Below, in pieces: positions 8,666 through 18,274 of a DNA stretch of 64,000 nt. Under the pieces are notes generated by a model, which saw nothing but the letters and a program-made list of their open reading frames with translations, had not been told where the DNA came from and did no database searches. Source of the stretch: Pseudomonadota bacterium (GTDB lineage: Bacteria; Pseudomonadota; Alphaproteobacteria; Rhizobiales; MH13); contig JBCCPK010000006.1 in NCBI GenBank assembly GCA_039024915.1, positions 124,001-188,000 on the forward strand. Direction: 5' to 3'. Every line of letters begins with the position of its first letter. Position 1 is the first letter of the stretch. A program made the translations under genes and the position numbers.

Positions 8666-9612
8666 TCAAGGATGAGATCATCCGACACGCCGTTTGTATC
8701 GAGCGTGTAGCTCACGACGAAACTTGGGCCGCTATCGGTCGCCGTTGGATCGAAGTAACTCAACTTGACGGGCCAGGCCCTGCTAGGGGTGGGAAAATCG
8801 TCCCAACGCTCTCCAGCATCAGGCGCACCATCACCGGGCGCGGTTCCGTTGGCGGCGATGGTGTCGATGACTGTGGGCGCGACGGGCGCACCGATGATAA
8901 CGCTTGCGGGCTGGGCCTGCCCTGACTCATGGCTGCCATCGAAGACGGTTGCGAAAACCAGCCGCTCATCCGCCCTTGCTGCGTCGAGGATCGCGTGGGT
9001 CAGCTGATTTGGAAAAAGCGTGTCCATGGGCGCGGAGGCCTGCAATTCCCCGCTATCGAAGCGGCGTATGGACAAGCCTCCATCCTCCGCTCGCTCTGCA
9101 GCGCCAGTGACCATCGCCTCATCATCTGCGCCCGAGCGGGTTTCGGTTTGGAAGGTGAAAACACCGCCATCGGCGGCTTCGAACGCGCGGTATTGCGTCT
9201 CCGTCCGGATTGTCCCGCCCGCGCGGTCCCCAATGGTTAGAACGATATCACTGAGGATGGTCCATCCGGCACAGGATGACCCTTTGACCTGAAATACAAA
9301 TAGCCCAGCTGCATCCTGAACGCTCGTATCGCGATCCGCACGTTCCAGCGACAGCTCATAGACAGCCCGATGCGCCAAAAGGTCTCCCCCTTGCTCGGAC
9401 GCAGTAGCCGGCTGCGCAAACGCCAGGTTGGAACCAAGCAAACCGCCGAGCAGCAGCCATTTGGCCGCACCCAAAAACGGCACACGATGCTCGCGAGCCG
9501 CCGTTGAAGCACTGGACAGTGATGCTGTCCCAGCTATGTCACTGGATGAAGCTCTGAAAGTGCACCTGGTATTGGTGAACTTGGATCGCGCTTGAAGGGC
9601 TGGCCCGCTCAT
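8593..9612 (-). CDS. eipB: EipB-family (DUF1849) periplasmic cell-envelope protein
   Basis: Resembles Brucella EipB, a periplasmic beta-barrel protein needed for envelope integrity. A hydrophobic stretch (WLLLGGLLGSNLAFA) forms a signal peptide with cleavage near AFA-QP. Two cysteines, one early (SSCAGW) and one at the extreme C-terminus (SACPE), match the disulfide pair of the family. The ATG at 9612 gives 339 residues with a long N-tail before the signal. A GTG at 9483 gives 296 residues and places the signal at the very N-terminus, which fits better. The open frame upstream to 9999 is spurious. Confidence 0.82.
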   Translation of the reverse strand: MSGPALQARSKFTNTRCTFRASSSDIAGTASLSSASTAAREHRVPFLGAAKWLLLGGLLGSNLAFAQPATASEQGGDLLAHRAVYELSLERADRDTSVQDAAGLFVFQVKGSSCAGWTILSDIVLTIGDRAGGTIRTETQYRAFEAADGGVFTFQTETRSGADDEAMVTGAAERAEDGGLSIRRFDSGELQASAPMDTLFPNQLTHAILDAARADERLVFATVFDGSHESGQAQPASVIIGAPVAPTVIDTIAANGTAPGDGAPDAGERWDDFPTPSRAWPVKLSYFDPTATDSGPSFVVSYTLDTNGVSDDLILDYGSFSLRGVLSDFTAFLPSACPE

Positions 9613-9767
9613 CGAGGTGGTATGACTTTCGCAATTGGTACAGCAAGCGGAGATACACGGCCCATGATCGTCGGGCAATATTGGTGCGAAAGTGACGTTA
9701 ATCGGCTGACTGTTTCGGTAAGCCGGCCAGCTACCCGCTTTGGTCCCAAACATTGGGCTGCCGCACA

Positions 9768-10532
9768 GTGATTTCCAGACCGGCCTGGTTGACCGCACGG
9801 GCGGTTGCGCATCGGGGCCTTCATGATGCCTCGTCTGGCCGCGTGGAGAATACGCTGCCCGCGTTTGAGGCTGCCATAGCGCGCGGCTTTGCAATTGAAT
9901 GCGATGTGCAGCTGACCGCGGATGCACAGGCCGTCGTTTTTCACGACGATACGCTCGACAGGTTGACCTCTGAGAGCGGCGCAGTCGTCGAGCGCCCATT
10001 GAACGCGCTGGCGGGCATTGACGTCACGGGTTCAGGCTCAACGATCCTCTCGCTCGCGCGCTTCCTTGCAGCGGTTGGCGGTCGGACGCCGGTTTTGATC
10101 GAGATGAAAAGCCGGTTTAACGGCGTGACAAAGCTCGCTGATGCAGTCGCTGGCGCGCTTGGTGCCTATTCGGGGCCCGAGGCGGTCATGTCGTTTGACC
10201 CGGCGCTGGTTGCCCGGTTCAAGACCCACAAGACAGGCCATCCGGTCGGCATAGTCGCTATGCCTATGCGCGCAGATGATTGGCCGCACGTCTCGCCCAT
10301 CAAACGCTTGCTCAATGGCCTGCTGCTTTCGCCAACCGCTTTCAAAGCTGATTTCATCGCCTACGACCAGCGAAGCTTACCCGCCCCTGCTCCTTTTGCG
10401 GCACGGTATCTTGGGGGCAAGGCGCTGCTGTCGTGGACCGTGAAGGATGCGCAAACCGCCAAACGCATACGCCGCTACGTCCACCAAATCATCTTCGAGG
10501 GCTTCGATCCGCATGCGGGTAGTGCTGCATGA
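9768..10532 (+). CDS. Glycerophosphodiester phosphodiesterase
   Basis: Hydrolyses glycerophosphodiesters to glycerol-3-phosphate and an alcohol. It is a TIM-barrel GDPD domain of about 254 residues with AHRG near the start, ENT, the E.D...T.D metal/catalytic segment (IECDVQLTADAQAVVFHDDT) and IEMK. The GTG at 9768 gives an N-terminus aligned with relatives (ISRPAWLTARAVAHRG); a TTG at 9753 is possible. No signal peptide is present, so it is cytoplasmic. It overlaps the next gene by 4 bp (ATGA). Confidence 0.9.
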   Translation: MISRPAWLTARAVAHRGLHDASSGRVENTLPAFEAAIARGFAIECDVQLTADAQAVVFHDDTLDRLTSESGAVVERPLNALAGIDVTGSGSTILSLARFLAAVGGRTPVLIEMKSRFNGVTKLADAVAGALGAYSGPEAVMSFDPALVARFKTHKTGHPVGIVAMPMRADDWPHVSPIKRLLNGLLLSPTAFKADFIAYDQRSLPAPAPFAARYLGGKALLSWTVKDAQTAKRIRRYVHQIIFEGFDPHAGSAA

Positions 10533-11704
10533 CGGCGCCGCTTGAAAATCGCACCATCGAAACCGTCGAGTCGCTCGCGGACATCGGCGAAGAGGCATGG
10601 GGCGGTCTGGAAGGCTCGCGATCATCGGACGCCGACTTTAACCCATTCGTTTCCTACGCCTTCCTTTCCGCGCTGGAAGACTCGCGCTCGGCCATTTCCG
10701 AGACGGGCTGGATTGGTTCGCACATCGTCTTGAAAAACGAAGATGGCGCGGTGGACGGTGTCATGCCGGCCTATCTCAAGCTTCATAGCCAGGGCGAATA
10801 CGTGTTTGACCATGCCTGGGCCGATGCATTCGAGCGGGCCGGCGGGCGGTATTACCCGAAGCTCCAGTCATCGATCCCGTTTACGCCAGCGAGCGCTCCA
10901 AAATTACTGAGCGCAAGACGAGCCGACAAGGCCCGCGTTGGGGCCTTGCTCGCTCATGGAGGCAAGGCCGTTGCCGAAAAGCTGAATTTGTCATCAGCCC
11001 ATATCACCTTTGTGGATGAGGCGGAGCGATCCGTCCTTGAAGACGCCGGTTACATGGTTCGACACGACCAGCAGTTTCATTGGGCAAACGATGGCTATGA
11101 CAGCTTCAGCGCCTTTGAAGACGCTCTAGCATCGCGCAAGCGCAAGCAGTTGCGGCGCGAACGGCGTGAAGCGCTGGAAAACGGCATCGAGATCGAGTGG
11201 GTTACGGGCTCAGATCTGACCGAAGCGCATTGGGACGCATTCTGGGTGTTTTATCAGGACACCGGCATGCGCAAATGGGGCCGGCCGTACCTGACCCGCA
11301 GCTTCTTTTCGTTGATCGGCGAGCGTCTGCCGGACCACACGGTTCTGATTCTTGCCAAGCGCGATGGGAACTACATCGCCGGCGCACTCAACTTCATCGG
11401 CGGGGACACCATCTTTGGCCGCCATTGGGGATGCACCGAGCATCACCGCTTTCTGCATTTCGAGGTCTGCTACTATCAGGCGATCGATTACGCCATTCAG
11501 CACGGCCTGTCTCGGGTCGAAGCAGGCGCTCAAGGTGCCCATAAGCTCGCCCGAGGCTATGCACCCGTTGTGACAACCTCGATGCACTACATCCCCCATG
11601 AAGGCTTCCGGCGCGCAGTGGCCGACTATCTCGAACACGAGCGGGAACAGGTGTTGTTCGACGCTGACTATCTTGAACGGCGCACACCGTTTAAGTCAGG
11701 CTGA
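10529..11704 (+). CDS. FemAB-like / GNAT-fold acyltransferase (DUF482 type)
   Basis: 391-residue protein of the family annotated as peptidoglycan biosynthesis/recognition or GNAT N-acetyltransferase (PF04339-like). Central motifs are RKRKQLRRERREAL and the C-terminal YQAIDYAIQHGLSRVEAGAQ with GAHKLARGY. Family members resemble tRNA-dependent FemABX amino-acyl transferases, but substrates are unproven. It starts inside the GDPD stop (ATGA) and so belongs to that operon, with the HIT gene 27 bp downstream. Confidence 0.8.
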   Translation: MTAPLENRTIETVESLADIGEEAWGGLEGSRSSDADFNPFVSYAFLSALEDSRSAISETGWIGSHIVLKNEDGAVDGVMPAYLKLHSQGEYVFDHAWADAFERAGGRYYPKLQSSIPFTPASAPKLLSARRADKARVGALLAHGGKAVAEKLNLSSAHITFVDEAERSVLEDAGYMVRHDQQFHWANDGYDSFSAFEDALASRKRKQLRRERREALENGIEIEWVTGSDLTEAHWDAFWVFYQDTGMRKWGRPYLTRSFFSLIGERLPDHTVLILAKRDGNYIAGALNFIGGDTIFGRHWGCTEHHRFLHFEVCYYQAIDYAIQHGLSRVEAGAQGAHKLARGYAPVVTTSMHYIPHEGFRRAVADYLEHEREQVLFDADYLERRTPFKSG

Positions 11705-11731
11705 CGTTTTTCGACAGAAGGTGGCTTCCCC

Positions 11732-12184
11732 ATGCCCAGCCCCATCAAAGCGATGATACAGTCTCCACCCTATGATCCGGCGAATATCTTCGCCAAGATC
11801 CTGGCAGGAGAAATCCCAAGTCAGACCATCTTTGAAGATGAGCATACGAAGGTCATCATGGATGTGATGCCGCAAGCTGATGGGCACGCGCTGGTTATTC
11901 CTAAGGCACCATCACGCAATCTTCTTGACGCAGACCCCGCGAGCCTCGGTCACATCATGGCAGTTGCGCAAAAAATCGCGATCGCATCGCTCAGCGCCTT
12001 TGACGCGGATGGCGTCACGGTCCAGCAATTCAACGAGGCTGCGGGCGGGCAGTCCGTTTTTCACCTGCACGTCCATGTCATCCCGCGGCATGAGGGCGTG
12101 ACATTGCGTGGCCACGCTGGCGGAATGGCGGATCCGGATTTGCTGGCGGAGCACGCCGAGCGCTATCGCAGTGTCCTTGGCTAA
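11732..12184 (+). CDS. HIT family nucleotide hydrolase/transferase
   Basis: Histidine-triad protein of 150 residues in the Hint branch, which hydrolyses nucleoside phosphoramidates or dinucleoside polyphosphates. The triad HLHVHVIP is near residues 110-117, and IFAKILAGEIP near the N-terminus is a typical Hint motif. The ATG at 11732 has AGAAGG upstream; a later ATG at 11753 would remove seven residues. It is the last gene of the run and is followed by a terminator shared with clpA. Confidence 0.92.
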   Translation: MPSPIKAMIQSPPYDPANIFAKILAGEIPSQTIFEDEHTKVIMDVMPQADGHALVIPKAPSRNLLDADPASLGHIMAVAQKIAIASLSAFDADGVTVQQFNEAAGGQSVFHLHVHVIPRHEGVTLRGHAGGMADPDLLAEHAERYRSVLG

Positions 12185-12199
12185 ACCCTGAAGCAGAAA

Positions 12200-12224
12200 A
12201 AAGCCCGGCGCTTGGCCGGGCTTT
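12200..12224. terminator. Bidirectional terminator between HIT and clpA
   Basis: AAAGCCCGGC pairs with GCCGGGCTTT around a short loop. On + it is followed by CTTTT, on - by six T. It lies between convergent HIT and clpA genes and can stop both transcripts. Confidence 0.9.
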
Positions 12225-12235
12225 CTTTTACTCTC

Positions 12236-14695
12236 TTAGGTCTTCAGCGGAACTTTCGGCACCGCGCTGCGCGCACCGCCCGACCCGCCCGGCTTCTTTC
12301 GGTTGGTGCTCTTGGCACTCGTGGCTTTCGCCGTTGCCTTCGCAGCCGTCTTCTTTTTCGCAGCCGGCTTACGCTTGGGCTTGGCGGGCACTTCCCGCTT
12401 CGGCTTGGCTACTTCGGCAACCGCCTCAAGCTTTAGGCCGACCGTCTTGCCCTTCTCGTTCTGATCCAGTTCGACGCGAACGACGCCGCCCTTGACAAGT
12501 TTGCCGAACAGCACTTCGTCCGCCAGCGGCTTCTTGATGTGCTCCTGGATAACCCTGCCGAGCGGTCTGGCACCCATGTGCTCATCATAACCTTCGATGG
12601 CGAGCCATTCTCGGGCCTTATCGGTCAGTTCAATGACGACATTGCGGTCGGACAGCTGCGTTTCGAGCTGCAGAACGAACTTGTCGACGACCCGGAAAAC
12701 CACCTCTTGCGGCAGGTGGCCGAACTGGATGATCGCGTCCAACCGGTTGCGGAACTCCGGTGCAAACAGCCGGTTGATCGCTTCCATGTCCTCGCCTTCG
12801 CGGCGTGAGGACTTGAACCCGATGGCAGGCTTGGCGAGATCGGCCGCGCCGGCGTTTGTCGTCATGATGATGATGACATTCCGGAAATCGACTTCCTTGC
12901 CGTTTGAGTCGGTCAGCTTGCCGTGGTCCATGACCTGCAGCAGGACGTTGAACAGATCCGGGTGCGCCTTCTCGATCTCGTCGAGAAGCAGCACGCAGTA
13001 AGGATGCTGGTCGACGCCATCGGTCAGAAGCCCGCCCTGATCGAAGCCGACATAGCCCGGAGGCGCACCAATCAGCCGCGAGACGGCGTGGCGCTCCATG
13101 TATTCGGACATATCAAATCGCAGAAGCTCAACGCCCAACAGGTTGGCGAGCGACTTGGCGACCTCCGTTTTGCCGACACCGGTGGGCCCGGAAAACAGAT
13201 AATTGCCAATCGGCTTTTCAGGCTCACGAAGGCCCGCGCGAGCCAGCTTGATCGCGGCAGACAAAGCAGTAATCGCAGCATCCTGCCCGAAGACAACGCG
13301 CTTGAGGCTGTCCTCCAGTCCCTGAATGACGGCTGCATCATCCTTGGTCACGTTTTTCGGCGGAATCCGCGCCATCAAGGCAATCGCGTTCTCGACTTCC
13401 TTCACGCCGATCGTCTTGCGCCGACGCGCCTCGGGAACAAGCTGCTGTGACGCACCGGTCTCATCGATGACGTCAATGGCCTTATCGGGCAGCTTGCGAT
13501 CGTTGATGTAACGAGCGGACAGTTCCACCGCCGTTTTGATCGCATCGTTCGTGTAGCGGACGTTGTGATAGTCCTCGAAATAGGGCTTGAGGCCCTTGAG
13601 GATCTGGATGGCGTCCGGAACCGTCGGCTCGGTCACGTCGATTTTCTGGAAGCGGCGGACAAGCGCACGATCCTTCTCGAAAAACTGGCGATACTCCTTG
13701 TAGGTCGTTGAGCCGATGCAGCGCAGAGAACCAGACGCGAGAGCCGGTTTCAGGAGGTTCGACGCATCCATCGCGCCGCCAGAGGTGGCGCCCGCACCGA
13801 TCACGGTATGAATTTCATCGATGAACATGATCGCGCCGGGATAGGCCTCGATCTCCTTGATCACCTGCTTGAGACGCTCTTCGAAGTCACCGCGGTAGCG
13901 CGTGCCTGCCAGCAGGACACCCATATCGAGTGAGAAAACCGTGGCATCGGAAAGCACCTCCGGGACATCACCATCGACAATGCGCTTGGCGAGCCCTTCA
14001 GCAATGGCCGTCTTGCCGACGCCCGGGTCGCCAACCAGCAGCGGGTTGTTCTTTTGCCGGCGACACAGCACTTGAACCGTCCGCTGAATCTCCTTGGCAC
14101 GCCCGATTAACGGATCAATCTTGCCGTCCTGTGCCTTATCGTTGAGGTTGACGCAGTAGGCTTCAAGGGCCTCTGTTTTCTTCGCATCCTGCCCGTCACC
14201 ATCGTCGCTCATCTCGTCCTCGGATCCGCGCGGTGAACGGCTCTCCGACGCACCAGGCCGCTTTGCGATGCCGTGAGAAATGTAGTTGACCGCGTCGTAG
14301 CGGGTCATGTCCTGCTCTTGCAGGAAGTAGGCTGCGTGGCTTTCGCGTTCCGCGAAGATAGCAACCAGGACATTCGCCCCGGTCACTTCATCGCGGCCGG
14401 ATGACTGCACATGAATGACGGCCCGCTGAATAACGCGCTGGAAACCCGCGGTCGGTTTTGCCTCGTCGCCATCATCGGAAACCAGATCAACAAGCTCGTG
14501 GTCCACGTAGTCCGCGACAGCTTCGCGCAGCATGCCCACATCGACGCTGCAGGCCTGCATCACGCCAAGGGCGTCCTCATCCTCAAGCAGCGCCAGAAGC
14601 AAATGCTCCAGCGTTGCGTACTCGTGGTGACGCTCGTTGGCGCCAGCAAGAGCGCGATGAAGGGCTTTTTCAAGACTGCGGGAAAAGGTTGGCAC
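12236..14695 (-). CDS. clpA: ATP-dependent Clp protease ATP-binding subunit ClpA
   Basis: AAA+ unfoldase that feeds ClpP and is directed by the adaptor ClpS encoded just upstream. It has 819 residues: an N-domain ([20 protein letters not shown]), a first AAA module with Walker A GDPGVGKT, a second with GPTGVGKT, and Walker B segments IMFIDEIHT and [12 protein letters not shown]. The C-terminus carries a Lys/Ala-rich tail of roughly 60 residues beyond the usual ClpA end. The start is GTG at 14695, with GAGAGG 5 bp upstream. The gap to clpS is 9 bp. Confidence 0.97.
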   Translation of the reverse strand: MPTFSRSLEKALHRALAGANERHHEYATLEHLLLALLEDEDALGVMQACSVDVGMLREAVADYVDHELVDLVSDDGDEAKPTAGFQRVIQRAVIHVQSSGRDEVTGANVLVAIFAERESHAAYFLQEQDMTRYDAVNYISHGIAKRPGASESRSPRGSEDEMSDDGDGQDAKKTEALEAYCVNLNDKAQDGKIDPLIGRAKEIQRTVQVLCRRQKNNPLLVGDPGVGKTAIAEGLAKRIVDGDVPEVLSDATVFSLDMGVLLAGTRYRGDFEERLKQVIKEIEAYPGAIMFIDEIHTVIGAGATSGGAMDASNLLKPALASGSLRCIGSTTYKEYRQFFEKDRALVRRFQKIDVTEPTVPDAIQILKGLKPYFEDYHNVRYTNDAIKTAVELSARYINDRKLPDKAIDVIDETGASQQLVPEARRRKTIGVKEVENAIALMARIPPKNVTKDDAAVIQGLEDSLKRVVFGQDAAITALSAAIKLARAGLREPEKPIGNYLFSGPTGVGKTEVAKSLANLLGVELLRFDMSEYMERHAVSRLIGAPPGYVGFDQGGLLTDGVDQHPYCVLLLDEIEKAHPDLFNVLLQVMDHGKLTDSNGKEVDFRNVIIIMTTNAGAADLAKPAIGFKSSRREGEDMEAINRLFAPEFRNRLDAIIQFGHLPQEVVFRVVDKFVLQLETQLSDRNVVIELTDKAREWLAIEGYDEHMGARPLGRVIQEHIKKPLADEVLFGKLVKGGVVRVELDQNEKGKTVGLKLEAVAEVAKPKREVPAKPKRKPAAKKKTAAKATAKATSAKSTNRKKPGGSGGARSAVPKVPLKT

Positions 14696-14704
14696 AGGAG
14701 CCTC

Positions 14705-15124
14705 TCACTTTTTTTCCATGACGCATTGGAGGGGATGTTGATGTTGCCGAGCGAAATCCATCACTTGGGTGACCTTCGTTTCGGCAACCTCGTACGTGTA
14801 GACGCCGCATTCACCGACACCGTTCTGGTGAACGTGCAACATGATCTGAGTCGCTTCTTCTCGGCTTTTGCGGAAAAACCGCTCGAGGACATGCACGACG
14901 AATTCCATGGGCGTGTAATCATCGTTCAGCAGCAACACGCGGTACAGATGCGGGCGTTTAACCTTGGGCTTTGTCCGTGTGATGACAGCGGTTCCGTTGT
15001 CACCAACATTATCGTCGCGACCGTTGTCGGGATCATCGGGGAAGGCCGCTGTGACCTTTGCAGCGCGCCCAGAGAGGGCGCGAGCATCACGGTTGAAAGC
15101 TAGTTCTGAGTTCAGCAAGAGCAT
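14705..15124 (-). CDS. clpS: Clp protease adaptor ClpS
   Basis: N-recognin adaptor that delivers N-degron substrates to ClpA. The conserved core begins [20 protein letters not shown] and continues through VLERFF and the C-terminal [12 protein letters not shown]. Taking the ATG at 15124 gives 139 residues with a variable polar N-tail; the frame is open to 15190 and no start has a good ribosome-binding site, so the N-terminus is uncertain. It lies directly upstream of clpA in one operon. Confidence 0.93.
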   Translation of the reverse strand: MLLLNSELAFNRDARALSGRAAKVTAAFPDDPDNGRDDNVGDNGTAVITRTKPKVKRPHLYRVLLLNDDYTPMEFVVHVLERFFRKSREEATQIMLHVHQNGVGECGVYTYEVAETKVTQVMDFARQHQHPLQCVMEKK

Positions 15125-15476
15125 GGGGGCTGCGATTTGCGTCGAATTTGCAGGGATGGTGAAACACATTCGGCAGGCCTTCAAGACCATTTTTCCGTCG
15201 CCGACTGCCTACCATCTATGCCGCCCAAGCCAGTTTTAAAGGGCCGAGGCGCCGCTTGGGCCATTCGTCCACAGCAGTTACGGACCGAAAACCTGTGCCT
15301 AGATCGCGCGTACTGGTCCCCGGACATCAAAAAGGGCCGACCTTTCGGCCGACCCTCTTTGAGACTTTGGAGCGGCGGGAGGAGAAACTCCTGCCCAGCC
15401 TTAGCTTTGTTGGGCGGACCGGATCGTGCTTAAGTGCCGCCGGTAAACTGCCAAAACTTCAGGACCGCTGTGCGGC
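15125..15476. other. Intergenic region between clpS and the phasin gene
   Basis: 352 bp without a supportable gene. It must hold the clpS promoter, which I cannot pinpoint, and it contains the phasin terminator at 15329-15356. A short GGAG-AAA-CTCC hairpin lies just before the phasin stop. Confidence 0.6.
15329..15356 (-). terminator. Terminator of the phasin transcript
   Basis: On the minus strand GGCCGA-AAGG-TCGGCC is followed by CCTTTTT, a classical intrinsic terminator about 120 bp after the phasin stop. Confidence 0.8.
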
Positions 15477-15809
15477 TTATTTGCCAACCTTGGCAAGCAT
15501 GCCTTCGTAAGGCTTGTAAGACTCTTTGGCGATGTCGACGATCATTTCGTTGACCTTAGTAGCCTGGCCAACAAACGCTTCGTAAGCAGACTTGAGATAA
15601 TCGGACTGAACCTCAACAGCTTTGTCGAGGGACTTGGCCGCCAGCAGCTGTTCCATCGCAGCTGAGCCGGTTTCCATAGCCTTCTTCGAATAGTCCTGGG
15701 TTTCCATTGCCAGGGCCTGCATGCCCTTGGAAACGGCTGTCATCGATTCGGTGGCGAGTTCCATATTGTCCTTGCCGGCTTTTTGAATGTCTTCAAATGT
15801 GTTCATCAT
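15477..15809 (-). CDS. Phasin family protein
   Basis: Small amphipathic protein (110 residues) of the phasin_2 family that coats polyhydroxyalkanoate granules. It is almost entirely helical with heptad-like spacing, has no cysteine or signal, and has the family segment YSKKAMETGSAAMEQLLAAK. The start is the ATG at 15809 with GGAG 6 bp upstream; a second ATG follows directly. The gene stands alone with its own promoter and terminator, typical for phasins. No PHA synthase gene is in the window. Confidence 0.93.
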   Translation of the reverse strand: MMNTFEDIQKAGKDNMELATESMTAVSKGMQALAMETQDYSKKAMETGSAAMEQLLAAKSLDKAVEVQSDYLKSAYEAFVGQATKVNEMIVDIAKESYKPYEGMLAKVGK

Positions 15810-15849
15810 CTTTAGCTCCACGATCTCAGGGAATAACGAGCCGCGTTAG

Positions 15850-15909
15850 TGCGGTGCAACATGTATAGGTGCATTGCAGCATATTTGTCAACGGTTTTTG
15901 TGCGCCGCA
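15850..15909 (-). promoter_or_regulatory. Three TGCNNNGCA motifs over the phasin promoter (PhaR-like operator)
   Basis: TGCGGTGCA (15850-15858), TGCATTGCA (15870-15878) and TGCGCCGCA (15901-15909) are spaced 20 and 31 bp apart, two and three helical turns. They lie at the predicted start site, between -10 and -35, and upstream of -35. PhaR repressors of PHA genes in alphaproteobacteria are known to bind TGC-rich sites of this type. Confidence 0.6.
15862..15891 (-). promoter_or_regulatory. Sigma-70 promoter of the phasin gene
   Basis: On the minus strand TTGACA (15886-15891) and TATACA (15862-15867) are separated by 18 bp. The -35 is perfect and the -10 matches 4 of 6 positions. It is the best promoter match found in the window and fits the high expression expected of a phasin. 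Confidence 0.8.
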
Positions 15910-16057
15910 CAATTTAGCTTTTGCTTACCTATTTTTCGCGGCATTTTTTAAGGATTCTGAAACCAAGCCACACCTAGTTTCCCAGCAGTTGGTTCTGGTC
16001 GCGTAATGCGGTCGGGCCGTGGGGCGTACCAGCCGTTGTTTTGGCTGGGAATTATGG

Positions 16058-17467
16058 GTGAGTAAGTTGCGTAGCGTAATGTGGGCTCGATTGAGCCTGG
16101 CGATGTGTGTTGGTGTCGCCGTTTTTTTCGGGTCGTTCGTCGGCCCTTCCACAGCACAGGCAAATCCCCGATATGCAGCGCTCGTCGTCGATGCGCGCAA
16201 CGGCGATGTGCTGTTTTCCCGTCATGCTGATGCCCCGCGCTTCCCTGCGTCCTTGACGAAGGTGATGACGCTCTATGTGGCGTTCGAAGAACTTCAGGCT
16301 GGTCGGATTTCGCCCTCTGACCGGATGAATGTTTCCAGCCATGCGCAGGCACAGCCGCCCTCGGAACTTGGATTGCGCGCCGGCCAGACAATCACGGTTC
16401 GTGACGCCATGCTGGCACTCGTCACAAAATCTGCAAATGATGCAGCCGCTGTTTTGGCGGAACACATTTCCGGTTCCGAGCGCGCATTTGCTCGCCGCAT
16501 GACGGAAACAGCGCGCAATATCGGTATGCGGTCCACGACATTCCGGAACGCTTCTGGTCTGCCGAATCGTGAGCAGCGCACCACAGCTCGGGATATGGTC
16601 CTGATGGGCCGCGCGATCCATCAACGCTTCCCACAGCGTTACCAGATGTTTTCCACGCAACGCTTCACGTATCGCGGACGCACCTACCGCAACCACAATC
16701 GGTTGCTGGGCTCCGTACGCGGTGTCGACGGCATCAAAACGGGTTACATCCGCGCATCGGGCTTCAACCTGCTGAGCTCGGTTCAGGATCGCGGTCGCCA
16801 TCTGGTTGCCGTTGTCATGGGTGGGCGGACGGGTGCAAGCCGCAACGCCCACATGCGGGACCTGATCGCCAGGCACTTACCGCGCGCTTCAACGGGTCCT
16901 CGAACCTCTGTGATCGCGATCCGGCGGGAACCCTTCCAGGTGCCCTCACCCGTGCCGCATCCCGCGTCCCTCCCGACCGTAGCCACAGCCTATGCCGCAC
17001 TTCCGGCCCCCGCGCCTGCGCCGGTACCGGTGCCGGCTGGAACACCGACGATCCCTGGCGTTCCAGGAACCGTCGCTGCGCAACTGGCACCACCGCTTCC
17101 CAGGGCCGAAGTAGCGAGCCTGTCGCCGGCGCAAACGGCGAGCGCGATGAGTACGTTTGAGCCAACCCAAGCTCAAGTCGATCAGCCGGGATCCCTGCAA
17201 TTGGGTTCAGTGCCGATATCCGGCTGGACGATTCAAATTGGCGCCGTTCCAACCCAGGAGGGTGCTGTCGGGCTTTTGATGCGGGCCAGAGACGCGACGA
17301 GTCTGCTGAACCAGCGATCACCCTACACGCAGACCGTCCAGGCGAATGGCACAACGCTTTGGCGGGCCAGGTTCGGCGGTTTCATTGAAAGAGAGATTGC
17401 TCAAGCAGCTTGCAGCGCGCTCGAAGCGCAAGATTTTGCCTGCATTGCCGTCCGCCCCGATCGGTAG
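16058..17467 (+). CDS. D-alanyl-D-alanine carboxypeptidase (class S11) with SPOR domain
   Basis: Periplasmic peptidoglycan-trimming serine peptidase, 469 residues. The signal peptide covers about residues 1-35 (cleavage near STAQA-NP). Active-site motifs are S65-x-x-K68 (PASLTKVM), SAN (KSANDAA) and KTG (GIKTGY). A Pro/Ala-rich linker follows, then a C-terminal SPOR domain (GWTIQIGAVPTQEGAVGLL) that binds denuded septal glycan, so the enzyme probably acts at division sites. The GTG at 16058 is chosen over the GTG at 16019 because it puts the signal peptide at the N-terminus. Confidence 0.92.
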   Translation: MSKLRSVMWARLSLAMCVGVAVFFGSFVGPSTAQANPRYAALVVDARNGDVLFSRHADAPRFPASLTKVMTLYVAFEELQAGRISPSDRMNVSSHAQAQPPSELGLRAGQTITVRDAMLALVTKSANDAAAVLAEHISGSERAFARRMTETARNIGMRSTTFRNASGLPNREQRTTARDMVLMGRAIHQRFPQRYQMFSTQRFTYRGRTYRNHNRLLGSVRGVDGIKTGYIRASGFNLLSSVQDRGRHLVAVVMGGRTGASRNAHMRDLIARHLPRASTGPRTSVIAIRREPFQVPSPVPHPASLPTVATAYAALPAPAPAPVPVPAGTPTIPGVPGTVAAQLAPPLPRAEVASLSPAQTASAMSTFEPTQAQVDQPGSLQLGSVPISGWTIQIGAVPTQEGAVGLLMRARDATSLLNQRSPYTQTVQANGTTLWRARFGGFIEREIAQAACSALEAQDFACIAVRPDR

Positions 17468-17489
17468 AGGCAAACTGACGTAAGACCCG

Positions 17490-17537
17490 GCCGCCAACCG
17501 GCGGCTGGGATGTGTATCGGGCGGCAGAGCGCCGCCC
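17490..17537. terminator. Tandem hairpins between convergent carboxypeptidase and DnaJ-like genes
   Basis: GCCGCC-AACC-GGCGGC (17490-17505) and GGGCGGC-AGAGC-GCCGCCC (17519-17537). Neither is followed by a strong T-run. Their place between two convergent stops suggests a termination or mRNA-end function. Confidence 0.5.
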
Positions 17538-17554
17538 AAAGCGTACCTTAGGAG

Positions 17555-18274
17555 TTAGCCATGAAGCTTCAGAAGAACTTCTTTGGCGAGATTGACCTTC
17601 GCAGCAAGATAGGTCGATCCACCTCTGTCGGGATGAATGTTGGCCATCAAGCGCCTGTGCGCCGCACGAATGGCGTCGGGCTCGGCACCCGGCTCAAGGC
17701 CAAGGATCTCATAGGCCTCGTCTTCTCCCATGCCGCCCGCATCCGGCGCGCCAGCGCTCCGCGAACCCGTCCGCTGGTCATGGTCTTCACGCCAACCGGC
17801 AAACGTGCGGTCAAGGTACGCTTCTAAGAGCCTCACACTTTCAGGATCGTCCGCGACACCGACAAGCGCGCTGACCAGCGTCTGCTGGTCGAGAGCACCA
17901 AGGCGTTGACCGGCAAGCGGCCCGGAAATGAACTGCCCGTCAATGTCACCAGTGGCTTGATCGAGCGACATCTCGAGATAACGGGTCTTAACGGCAGAAC
18001 TGCCGCCCTGCGCGGTCGCATCGTCGACATCGTCAAAGCCCGGCGCGCGCGAGAAAGCGCGTCGGTGCCGCATGGCCTGCCCAGCCAGTGCCATGACCTG
18101 AGATACCATGTGAAAACGGCCGGTGAGCATCAGCAGCGCCGCAAGCCCAACGAGTACGGCAACGCCACCAAAGCGCGCGTGCCGCGCGATCTTAGCAGGC
18201 GAGATGCGTGTCAATGCGTTGCCGAGCCACAAGAACGCCGTCAGAACGACAAGCCCCATTATCAGATAGATCAT
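17555..18274 (-). CDS. Membrane-anchored DnaJ-domain protein
   Basis: 239 residues: an N-terminal membrane span (IYLIMGLVVLTAFLWLGNAL), a second hydrophobic segment (VAVLVGLAALLMLTG), a soluble middle region, and a C-terminal J domain with HPD (ANIHPDRGG). The order membrane-then-J-domain recalls mitochondrial Pam18/TIM14 and its alphaproteobacterial relatives. It is likely to recruit DnaK at the inner membrane. It overlaps the upstream VWA gene by 4 bp. Confidence 0.85.
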   Translation of the reverse strand: MIYLIMGLVVLTAFLWLGNALTRISPAKIARHARFGGVAVLVGLAALLMLTGRFHMVSQVMALAGQAMRHRRAFSRAPGFDDVDDATAQGGSSAVKTRYLEMSLDQATGDIDGQFISGPLAGQRLGALDQQTLVSALVGVADDPESVRLLEAYLDRTFAGWREDHDQRTGSRSAGAPDAGGMGEDEAYEILGLEPGAEPDAIRAAHRRLMANIHPDRGGSTYLAAKVNLAKEVLLKLHG

